Source: RBC074 sp964470555
Lineage (GTDB): Bacteria > Acidobacteriota > Blastocatellia > RBC074
Length of the DNA stretch: 64,000 bases
Reading direction: 5' to 3'
Assembly: GCA_964470555.1 (NCBI GenBank)
Contig: CAYYDG010000013.1
Location: forward strand, 62,001 to 126,000
Part shown: one piece after another, positions 28,479 through 37,233 of the stretch
Layout: each line of letters begins with the position of its first letter
Position numbering within the stretch: the first letter of the stretch is position 1
Position numbers and translations under genes: made by a program
The notes under the pieces: generated by a model
Database searches by the model: none
What the model saw: the letters and a program-made list of their open reading frames with translations, nothing else
What the model was told of the DNA's origin: nothing

Positions 28479-29965
28479 TTGAACTTGATGGCCAATCATT
28501 GTCGCTGGCCCAAACGGAAGCCGTTGCCAATGGTGAGCCGGTTTCGCTTTCCGCCGAAGCGCGTAGACTCATGGAAGCTTCGCGTCGCTTTGTCGAACAG
28601 ATCATCGCGCGCGGCGAAGTCGTTTACGGCATCAACACGGGCTTTGGCGCGTTGTCAGAAGTCACCATTCCCAGCGACGAATTGCGCGAATTGCAGATCA
28701 ATCTGGTTCGTTCGCACGCTTGTGGCGTAGGCGATCCGCTGCCGGAAAGAGTTTCTCGCGCGATGTTGCTGCATCGAGCCAATGTGCTGGCCAAAGGATT
28801 TTCCGGTTGTCGTCCGCTGGTTGTGGAAACCCTGATTGCGATGTTGAACAACGGCGTGCATCCGGTAATTCCGGCCAAAGGTTCGGTCGGAGCTTCTGGC
28901 GACCTGGCGCCGCTCGCGCACCAGGCGTTGGTCGTCATCGGCGAAGGCGAAGCCTTTTATCGTGGGGAAAGAATGCCTGGCGGCGAGGCCATGCAACGAG
29001 CAGGTGTCGAACCGTTGCTGTTGGAAGCCAAAGAGGGGTTGGCCTTGCTCAACGGGACTCAGGCGATGACGGCGACTGGCGGTTTGGCGCTGGTTGATGC
29101 CTGGAAATTGGCCAACGCCGCCGATGTGATTGGCGCCATGACGCTGGAAGCCTTGCGCGGAACGCCGGTCGCGTTCGACGAAAAAATTCACGCTGTTCGT
29201 CCGCACAAAGGCCAGCGAGAAAGCGCACGCCGATTGCGCGAATTGATCGAACACAGCGAAATCCGCGAATCGCATCGCGACAAAGCCGCCGATCCGCGAG
29301 TTCAAGATGCTTATGCGCTGCGTTGCATGCCGCAGGTTCATGGCGCGGTGCGAGATGCGCTGGCTCATGCGCGGCACGTTGTCGAAGTTGAAATCAATTC
29401 GGCAACGGATAATCCGCTTGTTTTTGCTGAAGCCGGTGAAGTGTTGTCCGGGGGCAATTTTCATGGCGAACCGGTTTCGCTGGCTTACGATTATGCGGCG
29501 GTGGCGGTGGCTGATCTGGCGACGATTTCCGAACGTCGCGTTGAACGTTTGGTGAACCCTGCGTTGTCCGGCTTGCCAGCATTTTTATCGCCGCATCCGG
29601 GAACGAATTCCGGTTTGATGATCGCGCAGGTTACGGCTGCGGCGTTGATTGCCGAAAACAATGTGCTGGCGCATCCAGCCTCGGTCTTTACGCTGCCGAC
29701 TTCGGCGAATAAAGAAGACCATGTTTCGATGGGAATGACGGCGGCGTTGAAGCTGGCGCAGATTGTCCGCAATGTCGAAACAGTGCTGGCGATTGAATTG
29801 CTCTGCGCGGCGCAAGGGCTGGAGTTTTTGAAACCGTTAAAGCCGGGACCAAAGCTGGCGTCTGTTTATCAACGAGTCCGCGAACGTGTGCCCGCGTTGG
29901 AACGCGACGCGCAGTTGTCCGGTTACATCGAATCGCTCGTGCCGCTGGTGCGCGAGCTTGGGTAA
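28475..29965 (+). CDS. hutH: Histidine ammonia-lyase
   Basis: HutH removes ammonia from L-histidine to give urocanate, the first step of histidine catabolism. The 496-residue length is normal. The MIO cofactor triad A140-S141-G142 is in KGSVGASGDLAPLAH, and YGINTGFG and the C-terminal SANKEDHVSMGM are conserved. A GGAG site lies just before the ATG within the previous gene, with a 4-nt ATGA overlap. No hutU, hutI or formimidoylglutamate genes are in the window, so either the rest of the pathway lies elsewhere or the enzyme makes urocanate for another use. Confidence 0.96.
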   Translation: MIELDGQSLSLAQTEAVANGEPVSLSAEARRLMEASRRFVEQIIARGEVVYGINTGFGALSEVTIPSDELRELQINLVRSHACGVGDPLPERVSRAMLLHRANVLAKGFSGCRPLVVETLIAMLNNGVHPVIPAKGSVGASGDLAPLAHQALVVIGEGEAFYRGERMPGGEAMQRAGVEPLLLEAKEGLALLNGTQAMTATGGLALVDAWKLANAADVIGAMTLEALRGTPVAFDEKIHAVRPHKGQRESARRLRELIEHSEIRESHRDKAADPRVQDAYALRCMPQVHGAVRDALAHARHVVEVEINSATDNPLVFAEAGEVLSGGNFHGEPVSLAYDYAAVAVADLATISERRVERLVNPALSGLPAFLSPHPGTNSGLMIAQVTAAALIAENNVLAHPASVFTLPTSANKEDHVSMGMTAALKLAQIVRNVETVLAIELLCAAQGLEFLKPLKPGPKLASVYQRVRERVPALERDAQLSGYIESLVPLVRELG

Positions 29966-29969
29966 TTCA

Positions 29970-32351
29970 ATGTGCTCGATCAAACAGGTAGTTTGTCTGG
30001 CCGCGTTTGGCATTTTGTTATTGGGCATTTCCGCTGCTTCCCAACAGTCGGCGGAGCAATTGCTGCGACAGGCGCGCGCGGAATTCGACCAACGTAATTT
30101 TGCCGAAGCTGCCGTCAATGCTCGCCGTGCGCGCGAAGCCGATCCGAAATTGGTCGAAGCCTGGAAACTCGGCGGACTGTCGTTGCAACTGACGCAACAG
30201 TACGAACAGGCTGAGCGCGTGTTTGAAGACGCGCTGAAGTTTTTTCCCAACGATGCCGAGTTGTGGTTTTATCTGTCGCGCGTGCAGTTTCTGCAATCTT
30301 CGCTGGCGAAGTCTGCGGTTTCGGCCAAACGCGCAATTGAACTGAAACCTGATTCTGCGGACGCGCATACACAATTGGCGATGACGTTGGATGCGTTGAA
30401 CGAAGTCGAAGCCGCCCTGACGAATTACCGCCGAGCGATGGAACTCTGCCGCCAGCAAAAACGAATCCAGCCGGTGACGTTTCTTTACGCCAGCCAACTG
30501 CTTCTCAAGCTCGGACAGTTGAACGAGGCAGCGAATGCGATTTCCGAAATCATCGCGGTTGATCCGAAATCCAGCCAGTCGCTTGCGCTGCGTGGCCTGG
30601 CTTACGAAAGGCTAGGGAAGTTGGCCGAAGCCGAAAAGGATTACCGGCAAGCGGTGGCAATTGATGGCAACCCGACGGCAAAGGCTGCGCTGGAACGATT
30701 GAAAGCAGGTGTGGCTGTGACAGGGGGACGGAGAGACGGAGAGATGGAGAGACGGAGCGACGGGGTGAAATTCAAGGATGTGGCGAAAGAAGCCGGATTG
30801 AATTTTACTTTGCGGAATTCAGCTTCGACACGAAAGTATCAGGTGGAAACGATGACTGGCGGTGTGGCGGTGATTGATTTCGACGGCGACGGTTGGGAAG
30901 ACATTTATTTCGTCAACGGCGCCGAATTGCCCGCGATGAAAAAATCGTCGCCGCAGTTTTGGAATCGTTTGTTTCGTAACAACCGGCGAGGTGCTTTTGA
31001 GGACTTGACGGAAAAAGCCGGAGTTGCTGGCGCAGGCTTTTCGATGGGCGTTGCCGTGGCCGATTACGACAACGATGGTGACGCGGATATTTTCGTCGCC
31101 GGGGTTCATCACAACATTCTGTATCGCAACGACGGCGGACGGTTCAGCGACGTGACGGCGAAAGCTGGATTGACGAACACCAAATTCTGGTCGGTGGCCG
31201 CGGCCTGGTTCGATTACGACAACGATGGCGACTTGGACTTGTTTGTCGCCAATTACTGCAAATGGCATCTGGACGCCGATCCTTACTGTGGCGCAATGAA
31301 AGAAGGTTGGCGCACATATTGCTTCCCTGACAAATACGAAGGCTTGCCGAACCAGCTTTTTCGCAACAACGGCGACGGCACGTTCACGGACGTTTCCGCG
31401 TCGAGCGGCATCGGCAAACACATCGGCAAAGGCATGGGTGTTGCCGTGGCCGATTACGACGACGACGGTTTGATGGACGTGTTTGTCGCCAACGACACGC
31501 TGCCGAATTTTTTGTTTCGCAACCTCGGCAATGGGAAGTTTGATGAAGTCGCTTTACAGGCAGGCGTGGCGGTCAACGATAGCGGTCGTCCGGTTTCCAG
31601 CATGGGAGTGGATTTCCGCGATTACGACAACGACGGGCGGCCTGATTTGATTTTCTCCGCGCTGGAAGGCGAAACCTTTCCGCTGTTTCGCAATCTGGGC
31701 AAGGGATTTTTCGGCGACGTGACCTGGTCGAGCGGCGTTGGCGCGGCGACTGTCAAACGCAGCGGCTGGAGCCTGGGGCTTTTGGATTTCAACAATGACG
31801 GGTGGAAGGATGTGTTTGTCGCCAATGCGCACGTCAACGACAACATTGAACTTTACAACGAACAAACCTATCGCCAGTCGAACAGCTTGCTGATAAATCT
31901 GGGCAACGGCAATTTCAACGATGTGACATCATCGGTTGGCGCTGAGTTTCAAACTCGCCGGGCGCATCGCGGAGCGGCATTTGCGGATTTCGACAACGAT
32001 GGAAAAGTTGACGCGGTGACGACTTCGTTGAACGAAGCGGCGGAATTTTGGCGAAATGAATCGCCGGGCGAAAATCATTGGTTGAAGTTGAAGCTGATAG
32101 GCGCGCGCAGCAATCGCGACGGCATCGGCGCAAAGATCAAATTGGTGACTGCCGACGGCAAAACGCAATTCAATCACGCGACGACGAGCGTCGGTTACGC
32201 TTCATCCAGCAGCCGTATTGTTCATTTTGGGTTGGGGAAAGAAAGTTCAGTGAAGTTGATCGAAATTCGCTGGCCAAGTGGCGTTCTGCAAAATTTGCGT
32301 GACGTAAAACCAGATCAGCTTGTCGAAGTCAGAGAAACATCCGCCAGGTAA
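29970..32351 (+). CDS. Secreted TPR / FG-GAP (VCBS) / ASPIC-UnbV protein
   Basis: A 793-residue exported protein of a type expanded in Acidobacteria and Planctomycetes. It starts at the ATG at 29970 with a signal peptide (VCLAAFGILLLGISAASQQ). TPR repeats fill about 30-245. A beta-propeller of FG-GAP/VCBS repeats with calcium-type DxDxDG loops (DFDGDGWED, DYDNDGDAD, DYDDDGLMD and others) covers about 280-690, and an ASPIC/UnbV domain ends the protein (HWLKLKLIGARSNRDGIGAKI...). A short GA-rich repeat is inserted in frame at about 251-266, between TPR and propeller. Its biochemical role is unknown. It follows hutH by 4 nt. Confidence 0.9.
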   Translation: MCSIKQVVCLAAFGILLLGISAASQQSAEQLLRQARAEFDQRNFAEAAVNARRAREADPKLVEAWKLGGLSLQLTQQYEQAERVFEDALKFFPNDAELWFYLSRVQFLQSSLAKSAVSAKRAIELKPDSADAHTQLAMTLDALNEVEAALTNYRRAMELCRQQKRIQPVTFLYASQLLLKLGQLNEAANAISEIIAVDPKSSQSLALRGLAYERLGKLAEAEKDYRQAVAIDGNPTAKAALERLKAGVAVTGGRRDGEMERRSDGVKFKDVAKEAGLNFTLRNSASTRKYQVETMTGGVAVIDFDGDGWEDIYFVNGAELPAMKKSSPQFWNRLFRNNRRGAFEDLTEKAGVAGAGFSMGVAVADYDNDGDADIFVAGVHHNILYRNDGGRFSDVTAKAGLTNTKFWSVAAAWFDYDNDGDLDLFVANYCKWHLDADPYCGAMKEGWRTYCFPDKYEGLPNQLFRNNGDGTFTDVSASSGIGKHIGKGMGVAVADYDDDGLMDVFVANDTLPNFLFRNLGNGKFDEVALQAGVAVNDSGRPVSSMGVDFRDYDNDGRPDLIFSALEGETFPLFRNLGKGFFGDVTWSSGVGAATVKRSGWSLGLLDFNNDGWKDVFVANAHVNDNIELYNEQTYRQSNSLLINLGNGNFNDVTSSVGAEFQTRRAHRGAAFADFDNDGKVDAVTTSLNEAAEFWRNESPGENHWLKLKLIGARSNRDGIGAKIKLVTADGKTQFNHATTSVGYASSSSRIVHFGLGKESSVKLIEIRWPSGVLQNLRDVKPDQLVEVRETSAR
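30721..30765 (+). repeat. GA-rich repeat copy inside a coding sequence
   Basis: GGGACGGAGAGACGGAGAGA and the following units lie within the TPR/ASPIC gene and add an Arg/Glu/Asp-rich segment (GGRRDGEMERRSDG) in the linker between TPR and propeller. The same unit makes the intergenic array at 1-133 (seen on the minus strand). The frame stays open through it. Confidence 0.8.
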
Positions 32352-32354
32352 TAC

Positions 32355-32397
32355 AAAAATGGGCGCAAAGAATCTTGATGAATCTTTGCGCCCATTT
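32355..32397. terminator. Bidirectional terminator between converging genes
   Basis: AAATGGGCGCAAAGA (32357-32371) pairs perfectly with TCTTTGCGCCCATTT (32383-32397). Both strands end the stem in a T-run. It lies between the TPR/ASPIC stop and the end of the TonB-receptor gene and should stop both. Confidence 0.85.
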
Positions 32398-32421
32398 GTG
32401 TGCTTCGTGGAGAGAAGCTGT

Positions 32422-35400
32422 TTAGAAGATGATCTTTCCGGCCAACTGAATATGGCGCGGGTAAGCGACGGCGGTGTTGCCAGCATTGCGCGGGAACAGG
32501 CTGCCGAAGTTGCGATCATCCGGGTTGTTGGTGAAATGGTGAACGCCATACGAGTAAGTGTTCGTGAAGTTGAACATCTCGACGCGGAATTGGAAGCCGA
32601 TCTTTTCGGTGATCTTCGTCATTTTGTTGAACGACAAATCGGCGGAGGGCGGCGAATGCAGCCGAACGGTCGAGCTGCGGAACGAAGTGAAGCGCGGGGC
32701 GAAATTCGGCACGCGAATCATGTCAACGTTTGCCAGCGAACAGCCTTCCAGATTGGCGCTGAAGCTTTGCAATGCCAGTGTGCCGTTGTCGAGCATGCGC
32801 GCAGCGCAAACCGAACGCACGGCAGGGTTGGCTCTGTCCGGGTAAGTGCGGAAAGCCCAGACCTGATCCGAACCTTTCCAGTCTATGTTTTTCAAGTAAG
32901 CGTCGGGGTTGATCCACATGATGTTGCCATTCAAATCCCAGGGACGGCCTGATTGCCATTGCATAATCAGGCTGGATTGCCATCCGCTGAAAATCTTGCT
33001 CAGAAATCCATTGCTGAAGTTGAGCAGTTTCTGGCCTTCGCCGAATGGCAACTGATAGACCATTCCCGCCGTGAATCGGTGCGGGCGATCCGCCAAATAG
33101 AGGCCACGTTGTGTGATTCCTCTTTGCAAATCGTTGAATCCCCACTCTTCGATCTGCTTGGAGAAGGTGTAGGTCGAAGTGATGTTCAATCCGCGGGTGG
33201 CGCGTTTTTCAAACGTCACCTGCACCGAGTTGTAATCAATGCGGCCGTCGTTGCGCGTCACTTCTGTGAATGCGGGGAAGTGCGGGTATGGACGCGCAAG
33301 TTGGAAGCGCGACAGACCGGTCGCCGTAAAGTGGTTGGTTCCAGCAAACGGAGCCAGGCCACGGAAGGGGTTGGGTAGCTGCTCATTGCAGAACACCGGA
33401 TTGCCGCCTTCCAGCGGATTGCATTTTTGACGGAACGCCAAATCCGGTTCGTTGAATGGGCGAGTGGTTTGCAATTTCAACGTTCGATTTCCGACATAAG
33501 AAATTTCCAGTTTCGATTCCCAGGGCAATTGATACTGGAATCCCAGCGAAAACTGATGAACGTACGGAACCTGGAATTGCGGATTGACGAAGTTGAACCC
33601 GCGTCCGAGGAAAGTTGATGCTCCGCCAGATGCTCCGGGCGGCTTGGCAATGCCTGATGGAAAGGGATTGCTCAGAATGTCCCCAATCGGCGTTCGCCCA
33701 CCGTCATTTGAATTGATGATCGGCGTGCTGATCGAGAATCCGTTGAATTGCATGTAATCGTTGTTGGGGTTGACGAAATACAACCCCCAACCGCCGCGCA
33801 TGACCAGTTTGTCTTTCAGCAGATAGGCGAAGCCGAGTCGCGGTTGCACATTGTTCCAATCAATGTCCGCCGCGATGCGCGGAATGTCGCCTACGCCAGC
33901 GAAATTCAGTCCGCCTTTGAGCTGCGGGAGATCTGGAAACTGAGTGCGATTAATCAATGAGTTTGCCGGATTGGTGACATTTGGGTCGAAACCGCGATTC
34001 AAACGATCATACCGTTCGTTTGGCGCGACATTGACATCCCAGCGTACGCCCAAATTGATCGTCAGCCGACGGTTGAACTTCCAATCGTTCTGGAACCACG
34101 GCGCGTAATACTTGCCGAGCGTAGTCGGAAAAAGGTTGAAATCCGATTGGCCGCCGACATAACCGAGCAGGAACGAAGCGATGGAATCGCCGCTGTTCGG
34201 GTCGCCTTGATCGAAACGCGCCTGAGTGAATCCGCGCGTGCCGGTAATCAGAAACGGACTGCCTTCGTTGCGTGTGATGAATTGCGTCCAGCGCATATCC
34301 ACGCCAGCGCGCCAGGTTTGCGAGCCGCGAATCCAGGTGATGCTGGGGTGCGAAGCGATGGTGTTGGTGATGTTGTTGCCGCGAAACCGTCCCAGCGCGT
34401 TGTAATCGGCAAACGTATAACGTCCGAAAGACGTAATGCCGGGAACCTGACTGACCAGGCTGGGTGAAAAACCAAGCGTGGTTTTGTCGAATCCGATGTT
34501 GCCTTCACCGAAACCGTCTTCGATAAAGCGGTTGAACGAAGCTCGGAAGTTGAAAATAAATGTCGGCGAGAAAGTCGCCAGATGGTCAACCACAAAAGCG
34601 TCGTTGATGCGTTTGAACGGTTGTTGACCATCTTGTCCGGGACCGCTGAACACGCCGTTGGTGTTGCGATCTTCCGTGCGGTCGTTTTGGGCGAAGCGGA
34701 CGTACATCCGATGTCTCTCGTTGAACTGCTGGTCAATTTTGAAAACATAGTTGAAGAAAGCGTCCGTCGCCGGAATTGGCAGGAACAGATTGCTGCGGGC
34801 ATATCCCGCCACCGGATCGCTGCGGTTGGCTTTGGGTTGAAAACCCAGAATCTTTTTCGCAATCGGGTTGATGCGATTGGCCGGAATGATGTTGTTGGGG
34901 AACGGATCGCGCCGCCATCCACCGGGCGCTGTGGAATCCGCGCGACCGGTCAAAGGATCGTAAATGATGATCGGGCGTCCGGCTCCATCTACCAACTTGC
35001 TGAAATCTCCGTCCAGCATTTCCGGCATCGGCACCGACAGGACAAGCGGCGAAGGAACGCCTTCGCGGTAACCTTCATAGTTGAACATAAAGAAGGTTTT
35101 GTCTTTGCCGTTGTACAGCCAGGGAATGTAAACCGGACCTTCGACCTGGAAACCATATTGATCGAGCCAGTGTTTGGGCCTGGGGCGATTGGTGGCATTG
35201 AGCCGGAAATCATTGGCGTCCAGCCATTCCCGGCGCATGAATTCGTAGATCGAACCATGAAAAGCGTTGGTTCCGCTTTTCAGGTTGACGTTGATGATGC
35301 CGCCCGTCGTTTTGCCGTACTGAGCGTCATAAGTGTTCGTCATGATCTTGAAATCCTGCACCGAATCCACCGGTGGCACATAAGCGATGTTGTTGCTGCC

Positions 35401-36021
35401 CGCTTGTCCGTTGTTGGGAGCGCCGTCCAGCAGGAATTCGTTGCCGCGTATCTGGCTGCCGTTGATCGTCCAATCAGCGATGGCGCCGTTGTCGAAGGGG
35501 CGTTGCCAGATCGAGGCTCCGTAAAAATTCACGCCGGCTGTCAACACGCCAAGCATGAAGGGATTGCGCGCATTGAGCGGCAGTTCGACGACTTTCTGGC
35601 GGTCAATGACGCCGCCGCGATCCGCCGTGGCGGTTTCAATGACGGCTGCTTCGCCGGTGATAGTCACGCTGTCGCTGACGTTGCCGGGTTCAAGCGAAAA
35701 GTCGAATGTCGCTGCCTGCGAAATAACAAGCTCGATGTTGTCTCGAGTGGCTTTTTTGAAGCCTGTGGCTTCGACTGTAATCGAATAAGCGCCGGGGCGC
35801 AGGAAAGGGACTCTGTAATTGCCTTCGCTGTTTGTGGTCGCAGTTGAAACTTCGTTGGTGCCTATGTTTTTAACTGAGACTTGCGCGTTGGGGATTGCCG
35901 CTCGATTGGCGTCAGTGATGCGACCGGTGACGGTCGCTCGGAAATCCTGAGCCAAGCCCGAAGTTGCAAGTAACAATAAGCTGAAAACCAGATGAGTCGA
36001 GAGTCGGAACGTTCTGGCCAT
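32422..36021 (-). CDS. Carboxypeptidase-regulatory-domain TonB-dependent outer-membrane receptor (Oar-like)
   Basis: A 1199-residue outer-membrane beta-barrel protein. The ATG at 36021 follows a GAGG site and gives a signal peptide (HLVFSLLLLATSGLAQ). A CarboxypepD_reg-like domain (about 20-110: VTGRITDANRAAIPNAQVSVKN...GNYRVPFLRPGAYSITVEATGF) precedes a plug domain (about 115-260, with GGVIDRQKVVELPLNAR) and a long barrel. The last residue is aromatic (AGKIIF), as usual for BAM substrates. Such receptors take up or present large substrates, but the ligand cannot be read from sequence. No SusD partner is next to it. An 8-bp inverted repeat lies 84 nt upstream. Confidence 0.93.
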   Translation of the reverse strand: MARTFRLSTHLVFSLLLLATSGLAQDFRATVTGRITDANRAAIPNAQVSVKNIGTNEVSTATTNSEGNYRVPFLRPGAYSITVEATGFKKATRDNIELVISQAATFDFSLEPGNVSDSVTITGEAAVIETATADRGGVIDRQKVVELPLNARNPFMLGVLTAGVNFYGASIWQRPFDNGAIADWTINGSQIRGNEFLLDGAPNNGQAGSNNIAYVPPVDSVQDFKIMTNTYDAQYGKTTGGIINVNLKSGTNAFHGSIYEFMRREWLDANDFRLNATNRPRPKHWLDQYGFQVEGPVYIPWLYNGKDKTFFMFNYEGYREGVPSPLVLSVPMPEMLDGDFSKLVDGAGRPIIIYDPLTGRADSTAPGGWRRDPFPNNIIPANRINPIAKKILGFQPKANRSDPVAGYARSNLFLPIPATDAFFNYVFKIDQQFNERHRMYVRFAQNDRTEDRNTNGVFSGPGQDGQQPFKRINDAFVVDHLATFSPTFIFNFRASFNRFIEDGFGEGNIGFDKTTLGFSPSLVSQVPGITSFGRYTFADYNALGRFRGNNITNTIASHPSITWIRGSQTWRAGVDMRWTQFITRNEGSPFLITGTRGFTQARFDQGDPNSGDSIASFLLGYVGGQSDFNLFPTTLGKYYAPWFQNDWKFNRRLTINLGVRWDVNVAPNERYDRLNRGFDPNVTNPANSLINRTQFPDLPQLKGGLNFAGVGDIPRIAADIDWNNVQPRLGFAYLLKDKLVMRGGWGLYFVNPNNDYMQFNGFSISTPIINSNDGGRTPIGDILSNPFPSGIAKPPGASGGASTFLGRGFNFVNPQFQVPYVHQFSLGFQYQLPWESKLEISYVGNRTLKLQTTRPFNEPDLAFRQKCNPLEGGNPVFCNEQLPNPFRGLAPFAGTNHFTATGLSRFQLARPYPHFPAFTEVTRNDGRIDYNSVQVTFEKRATRGLNITSTYTFSKQIEEWGFNDLQRGITQRGLYLADRPHRFTAGMVYQLPFGEGQKLLNFSNGFLSKIFSGWQSSLIMQWQSGRPWDLNGNIMWINPDAYLKNIDWKGSDQVWAFRTYPDRANPAVRSVCAARMLDNGTLALQSFSANLEGCSLANVDMIRVPNFAPRFTSFRSSTVRLHSPPSADLSFNKMTKITEKIGFQFRVEMFNFTNTYSYGVHHFTNNPDDRNFGSLFPRNAGNTAVAYPRHIQLAGKIIF

Positions 36022-36104
36022 GGGTAACCTCACTTTGATCGGGGCGATTGATTCGCCACTGAGTTTATGGAAAACCGGAGTATGGGACTCGCGGTAGCGG
36101 AATA

Positions 36105-36126
36105 CCCCACAGGTCTGACTGTGGGG
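36105..36126. promoter_or_regulatory. 8-bp perfect inverted repeat upstream of the TonB receptor
   Basis: CCCCACAG (36105-36112) and CTGTGGGG (36119-36126) are separated by 6 bases. The element lies 84 nt before the receptor start, a suitable place for an operator or a 5'-UTR stem. No regulator gene is nearby to assign. Confidence 0.4.
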
Positions 36127-36285
36127 GGCAAAACAAAAAACACAGTGAATCAAAATTTGGATCAGAAAAGCTCAGGTTATGAGTTAGTGGTAAAACCACT
36201 TTTTGGCAGGCGGATTATGTTTCGAGATGGTTATACCGTCAAGCAATGCGATGACAGATCAGAAAAAATCTGAAGTTTGAGTGGT

Positions 36286-36317
36286 TTTGGCGAGTTTGGT
36301 GGATCAAGCTCGCCAAA
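36286..36317 (-). terminator. Stem-loop after small membrane protein gene
   Basis: TTTGGCGAG (36286-36294) and CTCGCCAAA (36309-36317) form a 9-bp stem 26 nt past the stop of the minus-strand membrane protein gene. There is no T-tract, so termination is uncertain. Confidence 0.35.
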
Positions 36318-36342
36318 TCCATTCGTCATTGACGGTGAAAGT

Positions 36343-36720
36343 TTAATTGCCGCCTTTTTTCCGTTTCTGGACGGATTTGGTGGAGTGAGTAGCGGGCAAC
36401 TCGGATTGTTTATTGGCAGCCGAAACTGCCGATGGCGAGACCTGGGCAATGACGCCCAAACTGGAAAGTCCAAATCCGACCAGAGTCAGAATGGCCAGGA
36501 ACATCGCCACAAAAACGGCAAAGCTGAACAAGCCTTGAAGAACGCGAACAGGGTTTGCGTTTCGATACGATTTCGCATCGAAACTCGATGTTTGACGGTT
36601 CAGAAATGCCTGATACCGGGCGTGTGAGCCGGACACCCCTGCCCGGTCATCAGCCGTGATTTCGCGCGCAACTTCCTGATCGGTTGCGCCGGATAAAATG
36701 GACAATGGTTGTGATTTCAT
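36343..36720 (-). CDS. Small single-pass membrane protein of unknown function
   Basis: A 125-residue protein I do not recognise. The ATG at 36720 follows a perfect GGAGG, which decides the start over longer frames. The first 60 residues are polar (DQEVAREITADDRAGVSGSHARYQAFLNRQ), one hydrophobic helix follows (about 73-102, GLFSFAVFVAMFLAILTLVGFGLSSLGVI), and the tail is basic and lysine-rich. It lies upstream of the TonB receptor on the same strand, but a 321-bp gap makes a shared transcript uncertain. Three phased direct repeats lie about 75-100 nt upstream. Confidence 0.65.
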   Translation of the reverse strand: MKSQPLSILSGATDQEVAREITADDRAGVSGSHARYQAFLNRQTSSFDAKSYRNANPVRVLQGLFSFAVFVAMFLAILTLVGFGLSSLGVIAQVSPSAVSAANKQSELPATHSTKSVQKRKKGGN

Positions 36721-37233
36721 CTCAAGCCTCCTTCCTGACATGACTAGGGAACAGAACGGAATAAACCCACGAGCAACTTGAAGACACACTGCGGGGCAAG
36801 ATCGGGGCGCAAGATGGGGCACAGGAGCCGAATGCGAGGTTTGGGGCTTAAAGTCGCTGGCTTCAGATCATCGCGTGGATGCGCAATGAAAAATTGTTCA
36901 GTTGGTTTTCAAAAGTCTCAGGATGCGTGTGTGTGAATGTGTCAAATGGCTGTCAAAAGTGGAGCAATAACTTCGCCTGACTGTTTGTCGCCAGAAACCA
37001 CTTTTGGTTGTTGAGATGCTTTTTCATTCAGGGGGAATTGCTGTAATTGACGGGCGGATAATAAAAAGGCTTTGCCGGTCTGTCAATCTTTGTTCGGCTC
37101 TGACTGGTTTTGTCGAGCGATTGATGGAATTCAGCAGGGCGGTTTGCATCCTGGAGGCTTTGAATTAGTATGCGGTCTCGCCTTGGAATCCCTTCCGCAA
37201 AAAAGACTGATCACAAGTTGGAGGTTTTCAGCA
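36721..37233. other. Divergent intergenic region with phased direct repeats
   Basis: This 513-bp gap separates the small membrane protein (-) from the S41 protease (+). No gene is supported. The notable content is a triplet of GGGGC...CAAGAT-type direct repeats at 36793-36820. I see no convincing -35/-10 pair. Confidence 0.6.
36793..36823. promoter_or_regulatory. Three helically phased direct repeats
   Basis: GGGGC starts at 36793, 36804 and 36816; the first two copies are followed by CAAGAT (GGGGCAAGATC, GGGGCGCAAGAT), the third by ACAGG. The 11-12 bp spacing puts the copies on one face of the helix, as for an activator or repressor array, 73-103 bp upstream of the minus-strand membrane protein gene. 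Confidence 0.4.

Larger units (their letters stand above)
36022..36342. other. Intergenic region upstream of the TonB receptor
   Basis: No gene is supported here. The stretch holds the inverted repeat at 36105-36126, a small AGTGGT-AAA-ACCACT hairpin followed by T's near 36186, and a TTTGGCGAG / CTCGCCAAA stem at 36286-36317, just after the small membrane protein gene. Confidence 0.6.

Noticed and set aside
36186..36205. AGTGGT/ACCACT hairpin with T-run as a terminator
   Set aside because: Its T-run is on the plus strand, while both flanking genes are on the minus strand. No plus-strand transcript to terminate is evident.
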